From positions 186,001 through 250,000 of the forward strand of contig JBGORM010000002.1 of assembly GCA_041538185.1 (NCBI GenBank): a stretch of DNA of 64,000 nucleotides, written 5' to 3'. How positions within the stretch are numbered: the stretch's first letter is position 1; the number at the start of each line of letters is the position of its first letter. Below are positions 53,934 to 63,174 of this stretch, in pieces. The notes beneath the pieces are model-generated. The model ran no database searches and was not told where the DNA came from. It saw only the letters and a program-made list of their open reading frames with translations. A program made the position numbers and the translations under genes. The stretch is from Melioribacteraceae bacterium 4301-Me. GTDB taxonomy: Bacteria; Bacteroidota; Ignavibacteria; Ignavibacteriales; Melioribacteraceae.

Positions 53934-54434
53934 TTAACGAGCTGAATACTTTTTAGGATATTCAAATAAAAAGTTTTTGCCCTCTGCTTTAGTTACCTCT
54001 TCCCAATTTTTTATTTCAAATTTAATTCCAGATATCCCGCATGTTGGGATATTAATAATTGGTTCATCGCTTAGATAATTATTTAATAAAGTTAAAGCTG
54101 GGTTGTGCCCAACTAACATTAAATCAGAATAACTTTCTGGTGAAGAGTTTATAATGTTTAAAAGCTCTTTCCAAGTTCCCTCATAGATATTTTTATCGAT
54201 ATGAATTTTATTTTCAGGATAATTTAATTTGTCAGCTATAATTTTAGCTGTAGTTATAGCTCGAAGTGCGGGACTGGAAATTATTATATTTGGGTGAATT
54301 TTTTTCTTTGCAAGAAGTTCACCCATAAAATGAGCATCCTTTTCACCGCGTTTATTTAATGGCCTTTCAAAATCGGAGAGCAGTGAATTTTCCCAACTTG
54401 ATTTTGCGTGACGAACTAAAAAGACTTTTTTCAA
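53934..54434 (-). CDS. SixA-like histidine phosphatase
   Basis: 166 residues of the phosphoglycerate-mutase/histidine phosphatase superfamily: the catalytic RHG-type motif reads VRHAKSSW, with Arg, His and the second His (VGHNPALT) present, plus ISSPALRAITTAKII. Size and motif match SixA phosphohistidine phosphatases, which dephosphorylate histidine phosphotransfer or PTS proteins. It ends the cbb3 oxidase run after a 27-base gap, so co-transcription is possible but the link in function is unclear. Confidence 0.87.
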   Translation of the reverse strand: MKKVFLVRHAKSSWENSLLSDFERPLNKRGEKDAHFMGELLAKKKIHPNIIISSPALRAITTAKIIADKLNYPENKIHIDKNIYEGTWKELLNIINSSPESYSDLMLVGHNPALTLLNNYLSDEPIINIPTCGISGIKFEIKNWEEVTKAEGKNFLFEYPKKYSAR

Positions 54435-54461
54435 ATTAGCAACTTTTATTTGTTATTAAGA

Positions 54462-55163
54462 TTAATGGCATAATACGTTTTCTTGTACTTGGGAGACGAG
54501 TTTAGGGCTTAAAAAGGGTATGCCGAGATTCAGTCCTCTTAATATAAAAATTACAGCTAAGATAAGACCAAAAGCCGGCAAAAGTTTATTAACTTTTCTT
54601 CTTATTCTGATGCTTAGCGACTTACCAACTATTGAAGCTGACAACATGATAGGAAAAGTACCTAAACCAAAAAGTGCCATATAAAATGTGCCGCTTATAA
54701 AGTTGCCTGTAGATATAGCCCCAGCTATTCCTATATAAACAAATCCGCACGGAAGAAAGCCATTTAAGACGCCTATTGAAAAAAACGATAGGTTGGATTT
54801 AACTGAGATTGATTTTGAGAACAAAAGCTGAAAGTTTTCTATAAATTTTTTATAAAAAGTAAAGTTGGAAATTTTGTTCTTAATTTTATTGGGAGTGAGA
54901 ATGTAAAGTATTATTACCGTACCAATGGTTATTGAAAGAGTTTGTTGCAGTCCATATAAAATAAGCCGGTTTCCGAACAAGCCGAATAACGCTCCCATAA
55001 AACTGTAACTTACTATTCTTCCAGCATTATATAATACTCTTCCAAAAATGATTTTGAATTTAGATGTACTTGGTAAAGGCAATGCAATTGCAATTGGTCC
55101 ACACATTCCAATACAATGAAAACTTCCTAACAGGCCTATTAAAAATCCAGTCCATATTTCCAT
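54462..55163 (-). CDS. TauE/SafE-like (UreH/cytochrome biogenesis-type) membrane protein
   Basis: 233 residues with about six helices. The N-terminus WTGFLIGLLGSFHCIGMCGPIAIALP is typical of the sulfite exporter TauE/SafE-like proteins that accompany cbb3 oxidase genes, probably in copper handling (as in CcoA or SenC neighbours), with a Cys pair (CIGMC) in the first helix. A second such motif, SIGVLNGFLPCGFVYIGIAGA, begins the second half. It lies one base after the FixH gene. Confidence 0.85.
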   Translation of the reverse strand: MEIWTGFLIGLLGSFHCIGMCGPIAIALPLPSTSKFKIIFGRVLYNAGRIVSYSFMGALFGLFGNRLILYGLQQTLSITIGTVIILYILTPNKIKNKISNFTFYKKFIENFQLLFSKSISVKSNLSFFSIGVLNGFLPCGFVYIGIAGAISTGNFISGTFYMALFGLGTFPIMLSASIVGKSLSIRIRRKVNKLLPAFGLILAVIFILRGLNLGIPFLSPKLVSQVQENVLCH

Positions 55164-55164
55164 A

Positions 55165-55608
55165 TTAATTTACCATAATTGTTGATTCATTATAATAAGA
55201 AGTGCCTAAATGATTCCATTCTATTTTTACTTTCCATAAACCTTTTTCAAGATTATCGGATGGAATGAGCTGTTGGCAGTTTTGGTTTAATGATAAGTTA
55301 ATTGTAAAATCTTTTGTTTTATCAGAAGGTCTGTAAAAATTAATTTTGCCCGAAATGTCAGCAGGGTTATAACTTGCAGGAAATTTTATTTCTATGCCTT
55401 TCAGTTTTGTATCAATTGAAACATGCTCTGGTAATTTTTGTGTTCTTTGGATTTTATTAATTTGTTGTTGATAGACAATCTCTTTTGGGTAATAGTCGTC
55501 ATCAACTAAATCTACTTTTTGGTTCATAAATATTATTACTAGAGTAACGATAAAAAGAACGAACAATCCGTAGACTATTGTAATTTTAACGCCCCATGAA
55601 ATTTTCAT
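55165..55608 (-). CDS. fixH: FixH/CcoH-family protein
   Basis: 147 residues with one N-terminal helix (about 4-24, ISWGVKITIVYGLFVLFIVTLVIIF), then a periplasmic beta-rich domain with FYRPSDKTKDFTI and LEKGLWKVKIEWNHLGTSYYNESTIMVN. This is the FixH layout, needed for assembling the cbb3 oxidase. I chose ATG at 55608, one base after the ccoG stop, with AAGG upstream; an in-frame start six codons earlier is less likely. Confidence 0.87.
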   Translation of the reverse strand: MKISWGVKITIVYGLFVLFIVTLVIIFMNQKVDLVDDDYYPKEIVYQQQINKIQRTQKLPEHVSIDTKLKGIEIKFPASYNPADISGKINFYRPSDKTKDFTINLSLNQNCQQLIPSDNLEKGLWKVKIEWNHLGTSYYNESTIMVN

Positions 55609-55609
55609 T

Positions 55610-56992
55610 TTACTCTGCCTTCCCAAAAAATGATGTATTAATTACTTTTATCAGTTGTCCGTTTTCAACAATGCCTATTTGAATTGGTGTTTTAAGTCTG
55701 TTTACTTTTTCTTTTGGAAGAATTATAAGAAACTTCGCTTGGGCTACAGCCTGGGGTTCAACATTAAGGTCATTTCCAATTAGTTTTATCTCGCCGTTTA
55801 AGTTCATTACTTTTAATTTTGCCTGCATTGAGTTAAAAGTTTTATTAACGATTTTAATATCATAAAGGTTGCTTATTTTACCGCCTGGCTGTTCTTGATA
55901 CAGCATGCCTGGGGTACGCAATATATTTATGTCGAAGTTTGTTCTTGTTGCCAATAAATAAGTTGTTAGCGAGAATAGTATCAGAAGGACAACACTGTAT
56001 CCAATAGCACGAGGAGTAAAAATGTTCCTTTTACCAGTTTCAATTTCATTTTTTGATGCGTATCTAATTAAACCTTTTGGGCGATTAATTTTTTCCATTA
56101 CTTTATTACACTCATCAATACACGCTGTGCAATTGACGCATTCAAGTTGAGTTCCGTTTCGAATATCTATTCCAGTCGGACAAACATCAACACAAAGCTT
56201 GCAATCAATGCAATCGCCTAAATTCTGCCTAACAGCTTTTTTTATTTTGCCTCTTGGTTCACCTCGTCTATAATCATAAGCTATCACTACAGAATTTTGA
56301 TCAAGTAATACGCCTTGAAGTCGACCATATGGACAAACGAAAGTACAGACTTGTTCTCTAAATGAACTGTAAATCCAATAAAAGAAACCAGAAAAAATTA
56401 TCATTGAAAATAAACCACCAAGATGTTGAGACGGAGAATCGGTAATAATTTTTTCTAATCTATCAGCCCCTATTATATAGGCCAAAAAGAAATTTGAAAT
56501 TATAAATGAGATAGCGAAAAAAACTGCATGCTTTAGGATTTTTTTAGATAACTTTTTTGTATCTGTTAGTTGTTTCTTTGAATCGCCTTCAATCAAGTAT
56601 TCTATTTTACGAAATACCATTTCCATAAAAATTGTTTGGGGACAAATCCATCCACAGAATAACCTTCCCCATATCACTGTAAAAAGGAAAATAGAAACAA
56701 TAATGGTAATAATTGCTAAAGCCAATAGATAAAAATCGTGCGGACCGAAAGGGATGCCGAAGATGATAAATTTTCTGTCAATAAAGTTTAATATAAAGAA
56801 CGGTTGACCATGCATTTTTATAAAAGGTGTTATGAATAAAAAAGCAAGCAAAAAGTAACTTACGATAGTTCTCGCTTTATAAAATTTTCCAGACGGTTTT
56901 TTAGGGTATATAAATTTTCTTTTACCTTCTTTAGTTACCGTTGAGACAGAATCTCTAAATATTTCTTTACCGTTAGGTTCTTCGAAATTCAT
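55610..56992 (-). CDS. ccoG: cbb3 oxidase accessory protein CcoG (ferredoxin-like)
   Basis: 460 residues. Five to six membrane helices, the paired membrane motifs WGRLFCGWICPQTIF and QVCTFVCPYGRLQG (each CxxxC), a 2x[4Fe-4S] segment CIDCKLCVDVCP and CVNCTACIDECN, and a C-terminal Ig-like periplasmic part. CcoG (FixG) reduces copper(II) to copper(I) in cbb3 assembly. I start at ATG 56992 (MNFEEPNG), since earlier in-frame codons overlap ccoP. The gene is 10 bases from ccoP. Confidence 0.95.
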   Translation of the reverse strand: MNFEEPNGKEIFRDSVSTVTKEGKRKFIYPKKPSGKFYKARTIVSYFLLAFLFITPFIKMHGQPFFILNFIDRKFIIFGIPFGPHDFYLLALAIITIIVSIFLFTVIWGRLFCGWICPQTIFMEMVFRKIEYLIEGDSKKQLTDTKKLSKKILKHAVFFAISFIISNFFLAYIIGADRLEKIITDSPSQHLGGLFSMIIFSGFFYWIYSSFREQVCTFVCPYGRLQGVLLDQNSVVIAYDYRRGEPRGKIKKAVRQNLGDCIDCKLCVDVCPTGIDIRNGTQLECVNCTACIDECNKVMEKINRPKGLIRYASKNEIETGKRNIFTPRAIGYSVVLLILFSLTTYLLATRTNFDINILRTPGMLYQEQPGGKISNLYDIKIVNKTFNSMQAKLKVMNLNGEIKLIGNDLNVEPQAVAQAKFLIILPKEKVNRLKTPIQIGIVENGQLIKVINTSFFGKAE

Positions 56993-57002
56993 TGATTGCC
57001 AC

Positions 57003-57845
57003 TCAATTTTTATTAGATGTAGAATCAGATGTTTCAACCCATTTTTGTCCTTCCGGTGGTTTTGCATTAGAAGGATTAGTACCGTGTAACGAAATAACGT
57101 AGCTGGCAACCTCTTGAATTTTTTTAGGATCGAGCTGGGTCTGCCAACTTATCATTCCTTTTTGAGGTACACCATATTTGATGGTTTTAAAAATATTTTT
57201 TATTCCACCGCCGTGAATCCAATAATCGTCAGTCAAATTTGGACCTACCAAACCACCGCCTTCTGGGCCATGACACGAAACACAATTTTTAGTAAAGATT
57301 TCTTTACCTTCTTGCAATGATGCGGCATCTGTTAGTAGTGTTACTGTTTCTTCAGTAATAAGTGCACCAGATTCTGTTAAGATATGCTTTTGTAAATTAG
57401 CTTGTTCCATTTCTATTTTATATTCAGTCTCTTGTATTTTTCCATCAGAGAATACATGATATTTCAACATGTAAATTATGCTAAAAAGTATAGTTCCATA
57501 AAAAAGCAAATTAAACCATGGTGGAATTTTATTATCCAATTCTCTAATTCCATCGTAATCATGTTTCATTAAAATTTCTTGTTCCTTTTCAATAGGAGTA
57601 GATTTTGTAAGCCAATTTTTAATTGCAATTAAAGGTGCTATAAAAGCTTTGCCTTCACTATCATTTTTTTCAGAATAAACAACTACAAACCACAATATTA
57701 AAGCAATTACAATAATTGTAATTATTAGCATTGTTTTCATTACACTTTCTTCTGTACTGTTATTTTGTGCAAAAAGTAAAGATGCTGAAGAAAAGAAATA
57801 CAAAAAGAAAAAAAACAGTTTATAGAATTTGTCAATTGCTCTCAT
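57003..57845 (-). CDS. ccoP: cbb3 oxidase subunit III (CcoP), single-haem form
   Basis: 280 residues. A signal-like first helix (about 8-26), a second membrane helix (about 37-57), then the charged AIKNWLTKSTP and MKHDYDGIRELDNKIPPWFNLLFYGTILFSIIYML (third helix), followed by one cytochrome c domain (about 170-262) with CVSCHGPEGGG and YVISLHG. Typical proteobacterial CcoP has two haems; only one CxxCH is present here, as in many Bacteroidota. It overlaps ccoQ by 14 bases. Confidence 0.93.
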   Translation of the reverse strand: MRAIDKFYKLFFFFLYFFSSASLLFAQNNSTEESVMKTMLIITIIVIALILWFVVVYSEKNDSEGKAFIAPLIAIKNWLTKSTPIEKEQEILMKHDYDGIRELDNKIPPWFNLLFYGTILFSIIYMLKYHVFSDGKIQETEYKIEMEQANLQKHILTESGALITEETVTLLTDAASLQEGKEIFTKNCVSCHGPEGGGLVGPNLTDDYWIHGGGIKNIFKTIKYGVPQKGMISWQTQLDPKKIQEVASYVISLHGTNPSNAKPPEGQKWVETSDSTSNKN

Positions 57846-58023
57846 TTTTAGTCTCGATATTTTTTTTATTTTCTAAGGGTAAGGATTCCATTTTATTAAT
57901 ATATTTTTTGTCTAATTTCAATGCCCAAATAACAATTACACTGAAAATTACAAAAAATAAAACAAGTGAAATAACGGGATAAATTGAAACACCCTCTATA
58001 GATGTTAAATAGTTATTAAACAT
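57832..58023 (-). CDS. ccoQ: CcoQ-like small membrane protein
   Basis: 63 residues with one membrane helix (about 13-35, IYPVISLVLFFVIFSVIVIWAL) and a charged C-terminal tail (KLDKKYINKMESLPLENKKNIETKNESN). Position between ccoNO and ccoP, size and topology match CcoQ/FixQ, which stabilises the oxidase. Sequence alone would not prove identity. It starts seven bases after the ccoNO stop. Confidence 0.8.
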   Translation of the reverse strand: MFNNYLTSIEGVSIYPVISLVLFFVIFSVIVIWALKLDKKYINKMESLPLENKKNIETKNESN

Positions 58024-58030
58024 AAATCAC

Positions 58031-60163
58031 CTAATTATTTTTTTCTGCAAAATTGTTGACTTTTATATCAGTGCCTAATCTTTGCAAGTAGGCAATTAAA
58101 GCTATAATTTCTTTATTCGGGTCCGTATCGATTCCATTTTTAATTAAATCATCTGCAATAGTTTTTGCTTGTTTCATAAGGTCGTCGTTAGCGAATTTTT
58201 CATAGTCTTTTTCATAAGGTACGCCAATACTTCTCATTACACTAATTTTTTTAGCTGTAGTAGATGTATCAAGGTTTTGTTTTGTAAGCCAGCTGAAAGA
58301 AGGCATTATAGAACCAGGTGACATTGAACGAGGGTCTTCAAGATGAAGATATTGCCACAGGTTCGAGTATTTACCGCCTTCACGGGCTAAATCGGGTCCA
58401 GTTCTTTTACTTCCCCAAAGAAAAGGATGGTCGTAGACAAACTCACCTGCTTTTGAATATTCACCGTATCTTTCAGTTTCAGACCTAAAAGGCCTAACTA
58501 ACTGTGAATGGCAGGACACACAACCTTCACGAATATAAATATCACGTCCTTGTAATTCTAATGGCGTATAAGGTTTAACGCTTGCTATAGTAGGAATATT
58601 AGATTTGACCAGGAAAGTCGGAATAAATTCTACAAGTCCTCCAATAAGAATAACAATTGTAGAAAGCAGTGTGAACTTAACTGGACGTTTTTCAAGCCAG
58701 CGATGAATCATGCCTTTTTTTATTTTATCTGCATCTAATATTAAAGAAGGAGCTTCGGCTGCCTCATTTTTAATAAGGGTACCCTCTTTGGCAGTTTTCA
58801 CCAAGTTGAACACCATTAGAATTACCCCGCTTAAATAAAGTAATCCGCCGAAAGACCTCATCATATACATTGGAATAATTTGCAGTGTCGTTTCTAAAAA
58901 GTTTGGATATTGAAGTGTTCCAAGCGGTGTGAATTGTTTCCACATTAAAGATTGAGTAATGCCGGAGGTCCACATTGGGATAACATAAAACACAATACCA
59001 AGGGTGCCCAGCCAAAAATGTAAGTTAGCCATTTTTTTAGAATAGAGTTCAGTGTTCCACAGTTTTGGGACTAACCAATAAAGAATCCCGAAAGTTAAAA
59101 AGCCGTTCCAGCCTAATGCGCCTACGTGCACGTGTGCGATAGTCCAATCAGTAAAATGTGAAATAGCATTTACATTTTTTAATGAAAGCATTGGGCCTTC
59201 AAAAGTTGCCATGCCGTATGCAGTCACAGCTACAACCATAAACTTTAAGATAGGATTATCGCGAACCTTATCCCACGCTCCGCGTAAAGTTAGCAATCCA
59301 TTTAACATCCCGCCCCAAGATGGTGCAATAAGCATCACAGAGAAGACAGTGCCAAGTGATTGCGCCCAATCGGGAAGAGCAGAGTAAAGCAAGTGATGAG
59401 GTCCTGCCCAAATGTAAATAAAGATTAAAGCCCAAAAATGTAAAATTGATAATCGATAAGAGTAAATGGGTCTATTTGCAGCCTTTGGTAAGAAATAATA
59501 CATCAACCCTAAATAAGGTGTTGTTAGAAAAAATGCTACAGCATTGTGGCCGTACCACCATTGAACAAGTGCATCTTGAACTCCTGCATAAACTGGATAA
59601 CTTTTCAGGAAACTTACAGGTACTTCAATTGAATTAACCACGTGCAAAATTGTAACTGTTACAAATGTTGCTATATAAAACCAAATTGCAACATACATAT
59701 GTTTTTCACGACGTTTGATTATAGTCATCATCATATTTAAACCGAAAGCTAACCATACAATTGCAATTGCAATGTCAATTGGCCATTCAAGTTCAGCATA
59801 TTCTTTGCTTGTAGTAATTCCGAGCGGCAGTGAAATTGCTGCGGCTACAATAATCAACTGCCAGCCCCAAAAGTGAAATTTGCTTAAAAAGTCACTCCAC
59901 ATTCTTGCTTTACAAAGTCGCTGCAGTGAATAATAAACACCTGCAAAAATCATATTGCCTACGAATGCAAAGATTACAGCATTTGTATGGAGCGGACGTA
60001 TTCTTCCAAATGTTGTGTATTGTAATCCTAAATTTAACTCCGGGAAATAAAGTTGTATTGCTATGATGAGACCGACAAGCATTCCAACTATACCAAACAC
60101 TACAGTTGCAATAATAAACTGCTTAACTATTTGGTTATCGTAGTAGAATTTTTCTACATCCAT
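58031..60163 (-). CDS. ccoNO: cbb3 oxidase subunits I and II, fused (CcoN-CcoO)
   Basis: 710 residues. The first ~480 form CcoN, with 12 helices and the conserved histidines in PLHTNAVIFAFVGNMIF and WYGHNAVAFFLTTPYLG, and in AHVHVGALGWNGFLTFG, binding haem b, haem b3 and copper. The C-terminal ~200 residues form CcoO, with one helix (KFTLLSTIVILIGGLVEFIP) and a haem c motif in CVSCHSQLVRPF. The N-O fusion is common in Bacteroidota and Chlorobi. High-affinity terminal oxidase, oxygen to water with proton pumping, fed by cytochrome c. Confidence 0.97.
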   Translation of the reverse strand: MDVEKFYYDNQIVKQFIIATVVFGIVGMLVGLIIAIQLYFPELNLGLQYTTFGRIRPLHTNAVIFAFVGNMIFAGVYYSLQRLCKARMWSDFLSKFHFWGWQLIIVAAAISLPLGITTSKEYAELEWPIDIAIAIVWLAFGLNMMMTIIKRREKHMYVAIWFYIATFVTVTILHVVNSIEVPVSFLKSYPVYAGVQDALVQWWYGHNAVAFFLTTPYLGLMYYFLPKAANRPIYSYRLSILHFWALIFIYIWAGPHHLLYSALPDWAQSLGTVFSVMLIAPSWGGMLNGLLTLRGAWDKVRDNPILKFMVVAVTAYGMATFEGPMLSLKNVNAISHFTDWTIAHVHVGALGWNGFLTFGILYWLVPKLWNTELYSKKMANLHFWLGTLGIVFYVIPMWTSGITQSLMWKQFTPLGTLQYPNFLETTLQIIPMYMMRSFGGLLYLSGVILMVFNLVKTAKEGTLIKNEAAEAPSLILDADKIKKGMIHRWLEKRPVKFTLLSTIVILIGGLVEFIPTFLVKSNIPTIASVKPYTPLELQGRDIYIREGCVSCHSQLVRPFRSETERYGEYSKAGEFVYDHPFLWGSKRTGPDLAREGGKYSNLWQYLHLEDPRSMSPGSIMPSFSWLTKQNLDTSTTAKKISVMRSIGVPYEKDYEKFANDDLMKQAKTIADDLIKNGIDTDPNKEIIALIAYLQRLGTDIKVNNFAEKNN

Positions 60164-60165
60164 AT

Positions 60166-60402
60166 TTATGAACTCCTTTTTTTGAATTCAGAATTTTGGT
60201 TAGATAAGTCATTATTACTTTTGTCTAATTCAGAATTTTGCGCTTGATGTGATATTTTGTTTTTTTCATTATCAAATAAAATTCTTATTGAGGGTGTATA
60301 TTTATCATCAAACTGACCATCTTTAACCGCCCAAAGATAAGCAATAAGAAATCCCACAGCGATAAGAAGACTAAATGCAAGCAGAACAATTATAACAGAC
60401 AT
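60166..60402 (-). CDS. ccoS: cbb3 oxidase maturation protein CcoS
   Basis: 78 residues. One N-terminal helix (about 1-24, SVIIVLLAFSLLIAVGFLIAYLWAV) followed by the CcoS signature KDGQFDDKYTPSIRILFD and a polar tail longer than usual. CcoS is required for inserting cofactors in cbb3. The ATG overlaps the last base of the ccoI stop, and ccoNO follows three bases after its stop. Confidence 0.93.
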   Translation of the reverse strand: MSVIIVLLAFSLLIAVGFLIAYLWAVKDGQFDDKYTPSIRILFDNEKNKISHQAQNSELDKSNNDLSNQNSEFKKRSS

Positions 60403-62816
60403 TAAATTAAACCACTTTTCTTTGCAAAAAAATTAGTTGTAAAAGTTGTAAAAACCACAACAGAAATTGAACTAATGGGCATTAAGATTGCAGCGATAAG
60501 CGGGCTCAATAAACCCTGCACAGCAAAAGAAAGTCCAACTAAATTATACACAAACGAAATCACAAAACTTGCAATTATTATTTTTTCTCCTGTCTTACAA
60601 AATCTTAAAAACAAGGAAAGCTTTTTTAATGATGAAGCCTCTAAGATTGCATCACTCGATGGCGAAAAATTATTTGTATTTTCTGTGACAGAGATACCCA
60701 CATTGCTTTTTTTAAGTGCGCCTGCATCGTTTAAACCATCTCCAATCATTAATACCTTTTTGCCTGCATTTTGAAGTGATCCCACATACATTAATTTTTG
60801 GTAAGGCGTTTGATTAAAAAAAATATTTTTTGCCAAACCAAACATTTGAAATAAATTATTTTTTTCAGAAGGATTATCTCCAGAAAGTATAGTGATGCTA
60901 TAATTTCTTTTTAACTGTTCAAATAATAGTTTCAATCCATCTCTATAATTATTTGAAATTTTGTAATACCCTTTAACAACGTTATTTATTGAGATGAATA
61001 CCTTAGAATAATAATCTTTTGGTAATTCAAAATTATTTGAGTTAACAAATTGTTGTGAACCTAATTTTATGCAATTACCAAAAATTTTTGCTTCAATGCC
61101 TTCGCCGGGCAATTCGTAATACTCATCGGGTTGGTAGTACTTTGTATTGATACTGTTAAATATTTTTTGGCTTAACGGGTGAGTGGAATTTCTCGTTGTA
61201 CTTTTTATTAAAATTTTTTCGTCATCAGTTAGATTTGTTCCTACAAATTCAATTGTAAAATTTTTTTGTTCAGTTAAAGTGCCTGTTTTGTCAAACACAA
61301 TTGAATCTATTTTAGCAAGTTCTTCAATTACAGCTGTATTTTTAATGTAAAACTTATTTTTACCAAAAATTCTTAGGATATTTCCTAACGTAAATGGGGT
61401 AGATAAAGCAAGCGCGCAAGGACATGCTACAATTAATACTGAAGTAACTGCAATCCAAATATAAGCTGGGTTTTTTAATGACCAGTAAATTGCGGAACTT
61501 AGAGCAATAAATAATACGATAAAGGTAAAATACTTGCTAACTTTATTTGCAAGACTTGTTACTTTTGATTCTTTTTGTTTGAGAAATGCTTTGTTATTCC
61601 AAAGCTGAGTTAAATAACTTTGAGAAATATTTTTGATTGATTCAACTTCTATAGCAGTTCCAATTTGTTTTCCGCCAGCATAAATTAAGTCACCATTTTT
61701 AATAGTTACAGGTGAAGATTCGCCGGTAACAAAACTGTAATCAATATTAGCAATTCCTTTAATTAGAATTGAATCCACAGCAATTATTTCATTATTTCTT
61801 ATCAACATTCTTTCGCCGGGTTCTATTTTTTCAATAGGTATTGTGGTTTCTTTTCCATTTCTTATTACACACGCAGAAATAGGGAAAAAGGATTTATAGT
61901 TCCTTTCGAAATTCAAAGCATAATATGTCTTGTTCTGAAATAATCTTCCGATTAGCAAGAAGAAAACGAGTCCTGAGAGAGAATCAAGGTAGCCTGCCTG
62001 ATTATAAAAAACGATGTCTACAAAACTTCGTATAAAAAGTATTAGAATTCCCAAAGAAACAGGGACATCAATATTTACTATTTTTTTCTTTAATCCTTTT
62101 ATTGCAGAAATATGATATTCATTAGCACTGTAAAAAAATACAGGTAACGATAAGAGCAGCATCAAATAATTAAATAGTACATTTAAATTTTGTGATTCTG
62201 TCTGTGTTATCGATAGATACTCGGGAAAGCTAAGCAGCATTATATTGCCAAAACAAAATCCAGCAATGCCAATTTTATAATACAGTTTTTTTGTTTGTTC
62301 TTGAGAGGTTTCTTTTTCTTTGTCCTCTAAATTTAATTGTGGTTCATAGCCCAAAGAGTTAAGTAGTTGGACAATATTTTTAATTTTAGTTTCAGTAGGA
62401 TTAAAGTTAACAGTTAATCTTTTCTTTAAGAAATCTACTTGTGAGTTTTTTATTCCGTTATTTAATTTGTAAAGACTCTCTAACAACCATATACACGAAC
62501 TACAATGCATTTGCGGGATGAAAAATGTAATACTTGAGAAATTTGAGGATGAAAAGTCAACTAATTTTTGTTGGATGGTTTCATCATCCAAGAAATCGTA
62601 ATTCTTATGTACATGATTTTTTTGCGAAACACCTGGTTTTTCTTCTAAAGAGTAATAAGTACACATTTGATTATTATTGAGGATTAAGTAGACGTTTTTG
62701 CACCCATTACAGCAGAAAACTTTTTCGTCAATTCTTATTTCATTATCAACGCAATCTTCCCCGCAATGAAAACACTTAACTTCTTTTGCTTTTTCTTTTG
62801 TTATAGTCTCTTTCAA
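60402..62816 (-). CDS. ccoI: Copper-exporting P-type ATPase of the CcoI/FixI type
   Basis: 804 residues. N-terminal Cys-rich metal-binding segment (KCFHCGEDCV, CCNGCKNVY), an HMA domain with HCSSCIWLLES, then eight membrane helices with the CPCALALSTP metal site, the phosphorylation motif DKTGTLTE, and MIGDGLNDAGALKKSNVG. CcoI delivers copper to the outside for the oxidase active site. First gene of the minus-strand cbb3 run, with ccoS following at one-base overlap. The 5' flank holds the likely promoter. Confidence 0.95.
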   Translation of the reverse strand: MKETITKEKAKEVKCFHCGEDCVDNEIRIDEKVFCCNGCKNVYLILNNNQMCTYYSLEEKPGVSQKNHVHKNYDFLDDETIQQKLVDFSSSNFSSITFFIPQMHCSSCIWLLESLYKLNNGIKNSQVDFLKKRLTVNFNPTETKIKNIVQLLNSLGYEPQLNLEDKEKETSQEQTKKLYYKIGIAGFCFGNIMLLSFPEYLSITQTESQNLNVLFNYLMLLLSLPVFFYSANEYHISAIKGLKKKIVNIDVPVSLGILILFIRSFVDIVFYNQAGYLDSLSGLVFFLLIGRLFQNKTYYALNFERNYKSFFPISACVIRNGKETTIPIEKIEPGERMLIRNNEIIAVDSILIKGIANIDYSFVTGESSPVTIKNGDLIYAGGKQIGTAIEVESIKNISQSYLTQLWNNKAFLKQKESKVTSLANKVSKYFTFIVLFIALSSAIYWSLKNPAYIWIAVTSVLIVACPCALALSTPFTLGNILRIFGKNKFYIKNTAVIEELAKIDSIVFDKTGTLTEQKNFTIEFVGTNLTDDEKILIKSTTRNSTHPLSQKIFNSINTKYYQPDEYYELPGEGIEAKIFGNCIKLGSQQFVNSNNFELPKDYYSKVFISINNVVKGYYKISNNYRDGLKLLFEQLKRNYSITILSGDNPSEKNNLFQMFGLAKNIFFNQTPYQKLMYVGSLQNAGKKVLMIGDGLNDAGALKKSNVGISVTENTNNFSPSSDAILEASSLKKLSLFLRFCKTGEKIIIASFVISFVYNLVGLSFAVQGLLSPLIAAILMPISSISVVVFTTFTTNFFAKKSGLI

Positions 62817-63174
62817 TTTTATTGAATATTTATTAGGAAATGAATTCTACAACTGCTCACAAATAATGCCAATTAAACACACAAGACAAATAAAATTTAG
62901 TAAAAAAAATTTAGATAAATTATCGTAATTTATTAGAAGAAAGCTCTCTTTTACTCCAATTATTCTCATCAATTAGAAATTGGGGGGTTAAAAATTACGA
63001 ATTAGGAATTAGGAATTAAAAATTAGGAATATGTAGTGAATATCAACTCCTTATTCCTTATCCCTCACTCCTAATTCCTAATTTCTAATTCCTAATTCTT
63101 AATTTCTTCATTTCATCTAAATCATATTTATTATTTTAGTAGTAACTTTGAATAATCATTAAGGAGAATAAAAT
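62817..63174. other. Divergent gap with large AT-rich inverted repeat
   Basis: 358 bases between minus-strand ccoI and the plus-strand SDR gene. The central part (62992-63105) consists of ATTAGGAA-type units facing CTAATTCC-type units. The left ~110 bases should hold the cbb3 operon promoter; no FNR-type TTGAT-N4-ATCAA site was found by eye. Confidence 0.5.
62992..63105. repeat. ATTAGGAA/TTCCTAAT inverted repeat array
   Basis: The left arm (62992-63030) repeats AATTAGGA-like units, and the right arm (about 63056-63105) repeats their complement (CTAATTCC, CTAATTTC, CTAATTCT). The arms can fold into a long A/T-rich stem around ATGTAGTGAATATCAACTCC. The unit and layout recall degenerate AATTAGGAATTA repeats spread between genes in this bacterial group. 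Confidence 0.65.

Noticed and set aside
56993..57109. Longer N-terminus for CcoG overlapping ccoP
   Set aside because: It would read through the ccoP end in another frame, and the CcoG family begins near MNFEEPNG.
62817..63000. FNR-type operator for the cbb3 operon
   Set aside because: Scanning for TTGAT-N4-ATCAA by eye found no convincing site; only loose A/T matches.
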